Positions 16,320-23,656 of a stretch of 33,536 nucleotides of DNA are shown one piece after another (the first letter of the stretch is position 1; each line of letters opens with the position of its first letter). Below the pieces are notes generated by a model. That model was not told the origin of the DNA. It did no database searches and saw only the letters and a program-made list of their open reading frames with translations. Origin of the DNA: an uncultured Ruminococcus sp. (GTDB taxonomy: Bacteria > Bacillota > Clostridia > Oscillospirales > Acutalibacteraceae); the NCBI GenBank assembly GCA_902776185.1, contig CACYPH010000018.1, forward strand, positions 1 through 33,536. The letters run 5' to 3'. A program made the position numbers and the translations under genes.

Positions 16320-16862
16320 ATGAAAGCAACAGGAATTGTACGCAGGATCGACGATTTAGGACGCGTTGTCATCCCGAAGGAGATCCGACGCACGTTACGC
16401 ATCCGCGAAGGCGATCCGCTGGAGATCTATACCGCCACAGACGGCGAAGTCATCTTCAAAAAATATTCACCGGTCGGCGAGCTGAGCGTGTTCGCCGCAC
16501 AGTACGCAGACGTACTGTCACGCATCAGCGCGATGCCGACGCTGGTCTGCGACCGCGACCATGTGATCGCCGCCGCAGGCGTGAGCAAGCGCGAATATCT
16601 CGAGCGCAGGGTCACCTCCGTGCTGGAAAACTTCATGGAGAGCCGCCGCTCCTACAGCGCCCACCCGAACTCGGTCGACGAGGTCCAGCCGGTCGAAGGG
16701 CTCAACCACGCCGCTGCGATCATCTATCCGATCATTGCCGCAGGCGACGTCACCGGCGCAGTCGTGATGCTCAAGGGCGAGCGCATCCAGACGCCGACCG
16801 AAACCGAGCTCAAGCTCGCCCAGTCCGCCGCCGCCTTCCTCGGCAAGCAAATGGAAGAATGA
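16320..16862 (+). CDS. spoVT: Stage V sporulation regulator SpoVT (AbrB family)
   Basis: This 180-residue regulator has an N-terminal AbrB/SpoVT swapped-hairpin DNA-binding domain (residues 1-50: GIVRRIDDLGRVVIPKEIRR) and a C-terminal GAF-like domain (about 56-178). This is the full SpoVT length and layout; in Bacillus it tunes sigma-G-dependent genes in the forespore. AAGGAG at 16307-16311 precedes the ATG. It lies 121 bases after the Rieske-FAD gene and has its own terminator-like hairpin. The 16199-16319 gap holds no gene, and I could not settle on a promoter (a forespore sigma-G promoter would be expected). Its presence is the best evidence for spore formation in this window. Confidence 0.93.
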   Translation: MKATGIVRRIDDLGRVVIPKEIRRTLRIREGDPLEIYTATDGEVIFKKYSPVGELSVFAAQYADVLSRISAMPTLVCDRDHVIAAAGVSKREYLERRVTSVLENFMESRRSYSAHPNSVDEVQPVEGLNHAAAIIYPIIAAGDVTGAVVMLKGERIQTPTETELKLAQSAAAFLGKQMEE

Positions 16863-16874
16863 TATAAAGGAAAC

Positions 16875-16915
16875 GCCGCCGCAGAACGCTCCTGTCCTGC
16901 GGCGGCACTTTATTT
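16875..16915 (+). terminator. GC-rich terminator-like hairpin after spoVT
   Basis: GCCGCCGCAG (16875-16884) pairs with CTGCGGCGGC (16897-16906) around 12 bases, followed by ACTTTATTT. The stem is strong but the T-tract is interrupted. Confidence 0.7.
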
Positions 16916-16942
16916 CAATATTAAGCGGGATTAAGCGGGGGA

Positions 16943-17920
16943 TCAGTCTTCGATGAACCGATCGCCGTAACCGCTTCTTTTCCTTTTGCGGGGCTGATCG
17001 TCGCCGCCGTAAAAGCCGTCGTTCATCGGCGGATCATTCACGTCCCCTGCGCTGCCGTTCAAACGCGCTTCTTTGATATGGCGGTTATAGCCCAGCGCGA
17101 TCTTAGCGTCGACGATATGGGTGATAAAGGTGATCAGCGCGCTCAGGAACAGGCACAGGAATAACCACATACTGCCGTCGACAAAAATACTGCTCAGCTC
17201 CTCGGGAATATCCGTGATTGCCGCATTCCGCAGCAGATCAACGACCCGACTGCGCAGTATGAACAGACCGAGCGTCCCCAGAACACCGAACGCCGAGCTG
17301 ATCGCCGACAATACGGAGAAAACGCCGAAAGCCTTCGCGCCGGTATTACATAACTCAGCGGTTTTCGCAGTTTTTCTGACAGAACCGATGTACGCCTTGT
17401 AAATGATCGCGATGATCAGTGCGATCACGCACATCACGACCGTGCCGATCAACGATGCCATCAGCACCCTGCTGCTGTTTGCCGACAGATCCTTGGGCTT
17501 TCTGAGAAAAATAAATACCGACCCCGCGACGACAGCGACTGACGCGATGATCACGCAAACCAGCTCGATGATCGCAAAGATGTTCAGGATGATAAAGCCC
17601 GCGTCAGATCTCGCGTTCGGCTTGCTGCTGCGGCTTTTGCCGAAGATGATAAAATAGGCAACGGCGATCAATACCATCGGGATCGCGGTGGTGATGATCG
17701 ACGGAACTGCGCTCGTCAACACGGAATTGACCGGCACATTTGTCCCGTACTCCTTGTTGATGAGGCTGACGATCCGCGGTGTTTGGGCATTCATCGCCAG
17801 GCAAAAACCAATACCGGCGCCGAGCGCCAACAGCTGCAGGATTCCTCTGACCAGAACTGCGCCCGATCTGAAATAGTCATTAAGGATTCGGTTGTTTTTT
17901 TGAAGATGGTTAGATTCCAT
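16943..17920 (-). CDS. Polytopic membrane protein of unknown function
   Basis: This 325-residue protein has about six hydrophobic segments (roughly residues 22-43, 68-93, 107-138, 148-172, 193-222 and 250-270) and a hydrophilic, charged C-terminal tail of about 45 residues containing GGDDQPRKRKRSGYG. I do not recognise the family. AAGGAGA precedes the ATG at 17920. It lies 61 bases downstream of the GH53 galactanase gene on the same strand, with a weak hairpin between, so it may be partly co-transcribed with it; no functional link is evident. Confidence 0.7.
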   Translation of the reverse strand: MESNHLQKNNRILNDYFRSGAVLVRGILQLLALGAGIGFCLAMNAQTPRIVSLINKEYGTNVPVNSVLTSAVPSIITTAIPMVLIAVAYFIIFGKSRSSKPNARSDAGFIILNIFAIIELVCVIIASVAVVAGSVFIFLRKPKDLSANSSRVLMASLIGTVVMCVIALIIAIIYKAYIGSVRKTAKTAELCNTGAKAFGVFSVLSAISSAFGVLGTLGLFILRSRVVDLLRNAAITDIPEELSSIFVDGSMWLFLCLFLSALITFITHIVDAKIALGYNRHIKEARLNGSAGDVNDPPMNDGFYGGDDQPRKRKRSGYGDRFIED

Positions 17921-17951
17921 AATGCTTCTCCTTTTTCATTATTTTATAGAA

Positions 17952-17972
17952 CGGCAGTAAGCGAGACTGCCG
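17952..17972 (-). terminator. Weak hairpin between the GH53 and membrane protein genes
   Basis: CGGCAGT (17952-17958) pairs with ACTGCCG (17966-17972). On the minus strand it follows the galactanase stop by ten bases but is trailed by TTCTATAAAAT rather than a T-run. It may give partial termination or protect the 3' end of the upstream message. Confidence 0.45.
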
Positions 17973-17981
17973 CTGTGTTGC

Positions 17982-19475
17982 TTATTCATCGTTGAATCCC
18001 GCAAGCATCCGCTGGATGCGCGTCGCATCGAGGATATCCACCTCGCCGTTACGATTAACGTCCGCCGCCTTTTGCGCCGCAGGCTTGAGATAGATCAGAT
18101 CGACCAGATATCGCTGAACCGCGGTCGCGTCCAGAATCGTGACCTCCCCGTCGAGATCGACATCGCCCAAAACAGGATCGTATGTCACAACTCGATCAAA
18201 TACCCAAAGCGATCTGAGCGCCTTTCCTGACGGGTCGAAGAACGCCTGATTGTCGACCGCCGAACCGCCAAAATACTGACCCGCGTCGTCGGGTTCATAT
18301 GCGCCCGCAAAGCTCGCCGCCCAGCCGCAGCCGTATTGCTCCCACAGCGCCTTGTTATCATTCACGCGCTGTGTATATGCATCGCCGCTGAGCCCAGTCG
18401 TATCGCCGACCGTGATCCACGCGCCTTCCCAGTAGAAAACGCCCAGACCCTTCTCGCCGACATTGTTCACGGCGTTCATCACCGCGCGCACCTCGTCCGC
18501 CTGACCCTGCTCGCTGAATTCCCACAGCAGATCGTCGCCGCTGTTGTTATCCCATTCACTGACGGTATTCGGATGCCCGTCGCTGTCCTCGAGCGTGTAG
18601 GCGTAGGAGGTCTCGGCGACCATTACATATTTTCCATAGGTATCCGCGACGTAACGCAGTACCTCGGTCAGATTCTCAAGACTGCCGTGCCAGTAGGGAT
18701 AGTAGGAGGTCGCAAAAACGTCGTAATCCACGTTGTTTTGAGCAAGCCAATCCGCACGCCATTTCATCGTGCTTGTCTGCTCGGGATTGGTGAAATGCAC
18801 CGCGATCAGGATATTCGGATCAAAGTCGCGGACAGCTTTTGCCGCGGCGCTGAACACCTTCGGAATATCGTCAAAATTCGTCACTCCCGCGATCCCGCTG
18901 TTGGTTTCGTTGCCGATCTGCACCATCCCGATCTCAGCGCCCGCCGATCGGATGCTGTCGAGCGCCGAAGCGGTATACTCCTTGATCGCGGAGAGCCTCT
19001 CGTCGAGGTAAAGCCCTGCCCACGATTTCGGGGACTGCTGTTTGAGCGGGTCTGCCCAAAAATCGGAGTAGTGAAAATCCACCAGCAGCTTCATGCCGTA
19101 TTTTGCGGCGCGGCTGCCGATCTGCGCGGCTTTCTCGATATCGTTATTCCCGCCGCCGTAGCCCTTGCCCGCGCCGTCATAGGGATCGTTCCATACCCTG
19201 ACGCGGATATAGTTGACGCCGTGGTCGGCAAGGATGCGAAAAAGATCCGCCTGCCTTCCGTTTTCATCGTAAAACTTCACACCGCTGTTTTCCAGCGAGA
19301 TGACCGACGACACATCCATGCCGCGGATAAAGTCGGCGTTATGAAAGGCGATCGGCTCGACGGTAATCTCCTTTTCGCCCCCGCCCGCAAAGGCAGGCAA
19401 GACCGCGCACAACAGCGTTATCAACGCCGCTGAAAACGCCGCCGAAATCCGCGTGATCAACCGCTTTTTGTTCAT
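17982..19475 (-). CDS. Dockerin-bearing endo-beta-1,4-galactanase (GH53)
   Basis: This 497-residue secreted enzyme should cut beta-1,4-galactan side chains of pectin (arabinogalactan type I). A signal peptide covers residues 1-30 (cut after AFA). The GH53 barrel spans about 45-410, with YIRVRVWNDPYD (89-100), the acid/base E190 in QIGNETNSG and the nucleophile E288 in MVAETSYAY. A type I dockerin ends the protein (about 436-497): two calcium-binding repeats, GDVDLDGEVTILDATAVQRY and ADVNRNGEVDILDATRIQRM. The dockerin means the enzyme docks onto a cohesin scaffoldin, so the organism has a cellulosome or similar complex. The ATG at 19475 with GGGGTGA upstream is preferred over the TTG six codons earlier, which would lie upstream of that site. 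A good promoter lies at 19506-19534. Confidence 0.95.
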   Translation of the reverse strand: MNKKRLITRISAAFSAALITLLCAVLPAFAGGGEKEITVEPIAFHNADFIRGMDVSSVISLENSGVKFYDENGRQADLFRILADHGVNYIRVRVWNDPYDGAGKGYGGGNNDIEKAAQIGSRAAKYGMKLLVDFHYSDFWADPLKQQSPKSWAGLYLDERLSAIKEYTASALDSIRSAGAEIGMVQIGNETNSGIAGVTNFDDIPKVFSAAAKAVRDFDPNILIAVHFTNPEQTSTMKWRADWLAQNNVDYDVFATSYYPYWHGSLENLTEVLRYVADTYGKYVMVAETSYAYTLEDSDGHPNTVSEWDNNSGDDLLWEFSEQGQADEVRAVMNAVNNVGEKGLGVFYWEGAWITVGDTTGLSGDAYTQRVNDNKALWEQYGCGWAASFAGAYEPDDAGQYFGGSAVDNQAFFDPSGKALRSLWVFDRVVTYDPVLGDVDLDGEVTILDATAVQRYLVDLIYLKPAAQKAADVNRNGEVDILDATRIQRMLAGFNDE

Positions 19476-19505
19476 GCCGTCACCCCGTTTCAATCTGATA
19501 GTTTT

Positions 19506-19534
19506 ATCTTAAAAGAAACAGCGCGTTCTGTCAA
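19506..19534 (-). promoter_or_regulatory. Promoter of the GH53 galactanase gene
   Basis: On the minus strand TTGACA (19529-19534) stands 17 bases before TAAGAT (19506-19511). It is back to back with the plus-strand promoter at 19567-19595, leaving about 32 bases between the two -35 elements, so one regulator could act on both. Confidence 0.65.
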
Positions 19535-19566
19535 GGAAAACCCGCAATTTTTGGGCTTTTCTCCAT

Positions 19567-19595
19567 TTGACACAGCGCGAAATATGTAATATAAT
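19567..19595 (+). promoter_or_regulatory. Perfect consensus sigma-A promoter
   Basis: TTGACA (19567-19572), a 17-base spacer and TATAAT (19590-19595) match the sigma-A consensus at all twelve positions. The predicted start point near 19602 leaves a leader of about 25 bases, which fixes the acyltransferase start at 19627 and rules out the upstream in-frame TTG at 19567. Confidence 0.88.
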
Positions 19596-19626
19596 GTGGA
19601 ATAGTTTTGCAGAAAGGAGCGATGCT

Positions 19627-20748
19627 ATGGCACGGCGTATGTTGGATCAAAAGCGCAACTACGGTATCGACGCACTGCGGATCCTCTCGATGCTGATGAT
19701 CATCTTCTATCATATCCTGCATCATCCCAACCTGCTGCCGACGCGCGTCAGGTTCACCCCCGGCTATGACGTCGTGCTGTTCACACAGCTTGCGCTGATG
19801 TGCGCGGTCAACTGCTACGTGCTGATCTCCGGCTATGTCGGCGTCGCTTCGCCCCACAAATACAGCCGCGTTGTCGAATTGTGGCTGACGGTGCTCTGCT
19901 ATTCTGCGGGCATCACGCTGATGTACTATCTCTTCCGCCCCGGCTCGGTCACCTTCACCGTGCTTTGGCGATCCTTCCTGCCCTTGCTGAGCCGCGAGTA
20001 CTGGTTCTTTTCGTCCTACTTTGTGCTGTTTCTGGTGATGCCGCTCCTGAACAACGCCGTCAATACGCTGAGCCGCCGCCGCTTAGAGGTCATTTTAGTG
20101 TCGCTGATGCTGTTTATCGGCGTGTTCGGCTCGATCTACAACAGCTTTACCAACACCGATTCCTTCGGCGTCAACCGCGGTTTTTCCGCATGGTGGATGA
20201 TGGTGCTGTACCTTGTCGGCGCTTATATCCGCAAGTACGATATCTTTGCCCATACAAAACGCTATCGTTTCTTATTAGTATTCTTTATCACCGCCGCCTT
20301 TTCTACAGCACTCAAGCTGCTGATGCAATATCACGTGATCCAAACCCGCCATAACGTCAATTATTTCAACGCGCTGTTCATCAACTACACCTCGCTGAAC
20401 CTTTGGATCTGCGCGATCTCGCTGCTGCTGTTTTTCCGCGGGCTGCACTTCAAGCCGATCGTCAACCGCATCATCGCATTCCTGACGCCGATGACCTTCA
20501 GCGTCTATCTGATCCACGACCACCCGATCATCCGCGCCCGCATCACAAAATCCTCTCTGCTGTTTCTGGGAAAAATGCCGACGCCGACGATGCTGCTCTG
20601 TGCGGCAGGGATCGCGGTCGGCGTCTATCTCGTCTGCTCAGCCGTCGATTTGATCCGTTGGTATCTGTTCCGCCTTTTGAAGCTCCGACAGCGGCTCGAT
20701 ACGCTTGAAACCCGCGTCAAAAAGCGCCTGACAAAAGAAAAAACCTGA
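19627..20748 (+). CDS. Acyltransferase 3 family membrane protein
   Basis: This 373-residue membrane protein has about ten hydrophobic segments and the acyltransferase 3 N-terminus GIDALRILSMLMIIFYHILHHPN, including the conserved histidine in the first membrane segment. Such proteins O-acetylate or otherwise acylate surface polysaccharides and peptidoglycan. TFSVYLIHDHP in the last third is another family hallmark. The ATG at 19627 is chosen because AAAGGAG lies seven bases upstream and the promoter at 19567-19595 overlaps the longer reading frame. It stands alone, with its own promoter and terminator. Its substrate is unknown; the acyltransferase at 10882-12069 is a distant paralogue. Confidence 0.88.
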   Translation: MARRMLDQKRNYGIDALRILSMLMIIFYHILHHPNLLPTRVRFTPGYDVVLFTQLALMCAVNCYVLISGYVGVASPHKYSRVVELWLTVLCYSAGITLMYYLFRPGSVTFTVLWRSFLPLLSREYWFFSSYFVLFLVMPLLNNAVNTLSRRRLEVILVSLMLFIGVFGSIYNSFTNTDSFGVNRGFSAWWMMVLYLVGAYIRKYDIFAHTKRYRFLLVFFITAAFSTALKLLMQYHVIQTRHNVNYFNALFINYTSLNLWICAISLLLFFRGLHFKPIVNRIIAFLTPMTFSVYLIHDHPIIRARITKSSLLFLGKMPTPTMLLCAAGIAVGVYLVCSAVDLIRWYLFRLLKLRQRLDTLETRVKKRLTKEKT

Positions 20749-20758
20749 TCCATTTCTG

Positions 20759-20786
20759 ACTCCCGAGATCATCGGGAGTTTTTTCT
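20759..20786 (+). terminator. Terminator of the acyltransferase gene
   Basis: ACTCCCGA (20759-20766) pairs with TCGGGAGT (20772-20779) around GATCA, followed by a T-run to 20785. Confidence 0.92.
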
Positions 20787-20817
20787 TTGGAAAACAGTAG
20801 CAAAATCTGTCGAAATA

Positions 20818-20826
20818 TGTTATACT
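20818..20826 (+). promoter_or_regulatory. Extended -10 promoter of the C39-like lipoprotein operon
   Basis: TGTTATACT (20818-20826) is a TGn-TATACT extended -10 element about 43 bases before the ATG. No good -35 is found at the usual distance, which is acceptable for an extended -10. Confidence 0.5.
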
Positions 20827-20869
20827 GGATTATTATGTTACTGTGTAAAAGACCAATGAGGAGAATTCC

Positions 20870-21916
20870 ATGAAACGAATCCTTTGCTCACTGCTGTTAT
20901 TAGTGTTGCTGAGCGGATGTACAGCGATATCGTCCCTCTCGACGACCGCCACCCCGGACACCGCCGAAAAAGAGCCAATCTCGTCGGTGAAATCCACATC
21001 CGCCGCAACCGAAAAGCCGACCGAGCCCGCCCCGACGATCACAGAGCTCGCCGAGCGGCGCATCTCCGATATCCTGAAAGCCGACCTGCATTCCGGCTCC
21101 GCGTCGATCGACGTCGATCCGATCGAACAGTATCCCGAGCTGCCCACAGGCTGCGAATCCGTCGCGCTGACCATGGCGATGAACGCACTCGGCTGCAAGC
21201 TGAGCAAAACCGACATCGCCGAAAACTATCTTCAATATGACGACAACTTTGCGATCGGCTTCTGCGGCGACCCGTTCTCTGACGGCGGCGCAGGCGTCAT
21301 GCCGATCGGCATCATCCGCACCGTCGAGAACTACACCGCCGCGACCGGCGCGCCGATCTACGCCTACAACGCCAGCCATCATCCGCTGAGCGACCTGTAT
21401 AAATTCATCGAGGCAGGCTGTCCCGTTGTGATCTGGACGACCTACTATATGGACGAGCCCATGTATACCGACGACGGCATGTACTATGACGACGAGTATT
21501 ATATGTGGTATTACAACGAGCACTGCGTCACCCTCTGCGGCTATGACCGCTCCGCGGGCACGGTCAAGATCGCCGATCCCCTGCAGGGCATGGTCACCTA
21601 TGACGCCGATGCGTTCGAGCGCATCAATCAAGACATCGGCGGCTGGTCAGTCATCCTGCTCGATACCTCGCATCTCGATCAGCCCTTCACCGAAGCGCCG
21701 ACCGAGAAGCCGACCGAGAAGCCGACGGCAAAGCCCACTGAAAAGCCGTCCGAAACACAACCGTCGACCAAACAGCCGACAGAAAAACATCCCGAATCTG
21801 AAAAACCGACCGCCGCGCCGCGTACCGAGATCGCGACCGAAAAGCCGACAATTAAGCCAACTGAAAAACCCACCGAAAAACCAACAGAAAAACCAACCGT
21901 TAAACCGAAACCGTAA
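20870..21916 (+). CDS. Lipoprotein with C39-like cysteine peptidase domain and KPTE-rich tail
   Basis: This 348-residue lipoprotein has a short signal with lipobox LLSGC (lipid-bearing C17). A Thr/Ser/Pro/Glu linker follows (20-58), then a Peptidase_C39_2-like papain-fold domain (about 85-265). The likely catalytic residues are C95 (PTGCESVAL), H218 (NEHCVTLCGYD) and D236 (IADPL), in the right order for this family. The tail (274-348) is low-complexity, with repeated PTEKPT units, and probably spans the cell wall. The exported position suggests processing or binding of surface peptides, but the substrate is unknown; bacterial proteins of this type often lack shown protease activity. A downstream flavoprotein gene starts 15 bases later, so the two are likely co-transcribed. 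Confidence 0.88.
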   Translation: MKRILCSLLLLVLLSGCTAISSLSTTATPDTAEKEPISSVKSTSAATEKPTEPAPTITELAERRISDILKADLHSGSASIDVDPIEQYPELPTGCESVALTMAMNALGCKLSKTDIAENYLQYDDNFAIGFCGDPFSDGGAGVMPIGIIRTVENYTAATGAPIYAYNASHHPLSDLYKFIEAGCPVVIWTTYYMDEPMYTDDGMYYDDEYYMWYYNEHCVTLCGYDRSAGTVKIADPLQGMVTYDADAFERINQDIGGWSVILLDTSHLDQPFTEAPTEKPTEKPTAKPTEKPSETQPSTKQPTEKHPESEKPTAAPRTEIATEKPTIKPTEKPTEKPTEKPTVKPKP

Positions 21917-21931
21917 AGAAAGGAAACGCCT

Positions 21932-22402
21932 ATGTTTCGACCCATGCGCCGCTTTAAGCAGCAATTGACCGAGCAGGAATGCCTTGCGATCCTGACAACC
22001 GAGCCGCGCGGCGTACTGTCGCTGATCGGCGACGGCGGCTATCCCTACGGCGTGCCGCTCGACTTTGTCTATGACGACGGCTGTCTGTACTTCCACTGTG
22101 CTCTCAGCGGTCACAAGCTTGACGCCGTCAAAGCGTGTGACAAAGCCTCCTTCTGCGTCCTCGACAAAGGCAGAAAGCCCGACGACGACTGGGCATACTA
22201 TTTCAACAGCGTCATCGTCTTCGGCAGGATTCGTATCGTCGACGACGCCGAGGAAAAGCTGAACCGCCTCAAACAGCTCGGTCTGAAATATTATCCGACC
22301 GTCGGCGAAGTCAATGAAGAGATCCGAAAAGACGCCGACCGCTGTCATATCCTCGCCCTCACGATCGAGCATATGACCGGCAAGCGCGTCCACGAAAGGT
22401 AA
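21932..22402 (+). CDS. Pyridoxamine 5'-phosphate oxidase-like flavoprotein (NimA-related)
   Basis: This 156-residue protein has the split beta-barrel pattern of PNPOx-like flavoproteins: GVLSLIGDGGYPYGVPLDF (27-45), LYFHCALSGHKLDAV (52-66) and the C-terminal LALTIEHMTGKR. This subgroup binds FMN or related cofactors and includes NimA-type nitroimidazole reductases, though most members are uncharacterised. AAGGAAA lies upstream of the ATG. It is 15 bases after the lipoprotein and 5 bases before the hydrolase gene, so it sits in the middle of a three-gene operon. Confidence 0.85.
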   Translation: MFRPMRRFKQQLTEQECLAILTTEPRGVLSLIGDGGYPYGVPLDFVYDDGCLYFHCALSGHKLDAVKACDKASFCVLDKGRKPDDDWAYYFNSVIVFGRIRIVDDAEEKLNRLKQLGLKYYPTVGEVNEEIRKDADRCHILALTIEHMTGKRVHER

Positions 22403-22407
22403 GTATC

Positions 22408-23337
22408 ATGATCGTATTTCTAATCATTTCCCTAGTCCTGCTGATCGCCCTGTTGATCGGACTGTTCTATCTCTATCACAAGGCGTTCTACTCGCCCTAT
22501 CCCGGCGAGCACGAGATCGAAACAAAGCCGTTCCTCGACGATAAAAAGCTCTTTAACGAGATCATCCGTCAGGCAAAATTCCTGTCCGAGATCCCCTGTC
22601 AGCGCGTCTATACCCGCTCCTACGACGGACTGCGGCTGGCAGCGCGCTACTACCACCGCTCCGATACGGCACCCCTGTGCATCTGCTGTCACGGATTCCG
22701 CGGATCGGCACTGAGGGATTTCAGCGTAATGGGACAGTTTTTGCAGAATGAAGGCTATAACGTCCTGCTGATCGACGAGCGCGCCCATTTCAGAAGCGGC
22801 GGCCATACGATCTCCTACGGTATCCGCGAGCGCCGCGACGTATTGTCATGGATCGAATACGTCAATCGCCGCTTCGGCACAGACAAGCCGATCTACCTTT
22901 TCGGCATCTCGATGGGTGCGGCGACGGTCGTCATGGCGTCGGGGCTTGAGCTTCCCGATAATGTCAGGCTGATCTGCGCCGACTGCCCCTACAGCTCGCC
23001 CAAGGACATCATCTGCCACGTCGTCAAGTGGACGGTCAAAAATCCGAAACCCGTCTGGCCGTTCATCCGACTGTCCGCGCTGGTTTACGGCCATCTGAAT
23101 CTGCGCGGGGATATCACCGGCGCCAACGCGGTGAAAAATACCAAGACCCCGATCCTCCTGATCCACGGCGAGGATGACGCCTTTGTTCCCGCCGCCATGA
23201 GCGAGGAGATCTATCAGGCGAATCCCGACATGGTCGAACGCCACACCTTCCCGAACGCCGTCCACGGCGTCAGCTATTTTTCCGATCCCGACCGCTATAT
23301 CGCGATCGTCCGCGATTTCATCAAGCGGCACGCATAA
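22408..23337 (+). CDS. Membrane-anchored alpha/beta hydrolase
   Basis: This 309-residue protein has one N-terminal membrane segment (about 2-24) and a serine-hydrolase fold. The oxyanion-hole region is CHGFRGSA (94-101), the nucleophile elbow is GISMGA with S168, the acid is D257 in HGEDDAFVP and the histidine is H286 in AVHGVSY. It resembles the YqkD-type hydrolases of Firmicutes. Substrate unknown, perhaps an ester or peptide at the membrane. It is the last gene of the lipoprotein-flavoprotein-hydrolase operon and is followed by a terminator. Confidence 0.9.
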   Translation: MIVFLIISLVLLIALLIGLFYLYHKAFYSPYPGEHEIETKPFLDDKKLFNEIIRQAKFLSEIPCQRVYTRSYDGLRLAARYYHRSDTAPLCICCHGFRGSALRDFSVMGQFLQNEGYNVLLIDERAHFRSGGHTISYGIRERRDVLSWIEYVNRRFGTDKPIYLFGISMGAATVVMASGLELPDNVRLICADCPYSSPKDIICHVVKWTVKNPKPVWPFIRLSALVYGHLNLRGDITGANAVKNTKTPILLIHGEDDAFVPAAMSEEIYQANPDMVERHTFPNAVHGVSYFSDPDRYIAIVRDFIKRHA

Positions 23338-23346
23338 CGTATATCC

Positions 23347-23376
23347 GACCTCCCTTTTTCGGGGAGGTCATTTATT
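23347..23376 (+). terminator. Terminator of the lipoprotein-flavoprotein-hydrolase operon
   Basis: GACCTCCC (23347-23354) pairs with GGGAGGTC (23362-23369) around TTTTTCG, followed by ATTTATTT. Confidence 0.82.
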
Positions 23377-23494
23377 TATCCCGCATTTATCCACAAAATC
23401 CCGAAAAACCGACATCAAAAATCCATACAAAACCGGCTTTTCGCTCCTGCATTTTTATTCATGTATCCAAAATTATTTTGAAGCGCTATTTTTT

Positions 23495-23524
23495 TCACGC
23501 AATCGGCGTGATCTGTGCTATAAT
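23495..23524 (+). promoter_or_regulatory. purA promoter with overlapping palindrome
   Basis: TGCTATAAT (23516-23524) is an extended consensus -10. The -35 zone holds the palindrome TCACGC-AATCG-GCGTGA (23495-23511) in place of a TTGACA-like box. Such a site overlapping the -35 suggests repression or activation by a dimeric regulator. It does not look like the Bacillus PurR box. About 125 bases of leader follow, including the hairpin element at 23538-23595. Confidence 0.6.
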
Positions 23525-23537
23525 TTCTCTCGGAAAG

Positions 23538-23595
23538 CCTTCCCCTCGGGGGGAAGGTGTCACCGTGCAACTTGTTGCCGGTGACGGATGAGGGG
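23538..23595. repeat. Multi-hairpin intergenic element A, in the purA leader
   Basis: Hairpin 1 is CCTTCCCC (23538-23545) with GGGGAAGG (23550-23557). Hairpin 2 is GTCACCG-GCAAC (23559-23571, one bulged T) with GTTGC-CGGTGAC (23574-23585). A TGAGGGG tail follows at 23589. The layout of two hairpins plus a TGAGG tail is shared with the elements before purB and guaA. The rest of the 23338-23656 gap shows only the terminator and promoter described separately. Confidence 0.7.
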
Positions 23596-23656
23596 ACAAC
23601 CTTTCCTCTCCATCTGTTTTATCACAAAAGTCCACCTTTGCATATTGGAGGTCATT

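Noticed and set aside
18336-19433. 365-codon open frame on the plus strand inside the GH53 gene
   Set aside because: It is antisense to a well-supported galactanase with intact catalytic and dockerin motifs and has no family features.
19476-19493. Upstream TTG start of the GH53 gene
   Set aside because: The ribosome binding site GGGGTGA lies downstream of this codon, right before the ATG at 19475, which also starts a proper signal peptide.
21690-21915. Short tandem repeats at the end of the lipoprotein gene as a possible CRISPR or recombination array
   Set aside because: They encode an in-frame KPTE-rich low-complexity tail with synonymous variation; no spacer structure is present.
23525-23656. 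Purine or guanidine-type riboswitch before purA
   Set aside because: The leader folds into simple serial hairpins with no three-way junction or conserved loop bases of the purine riboswitch.
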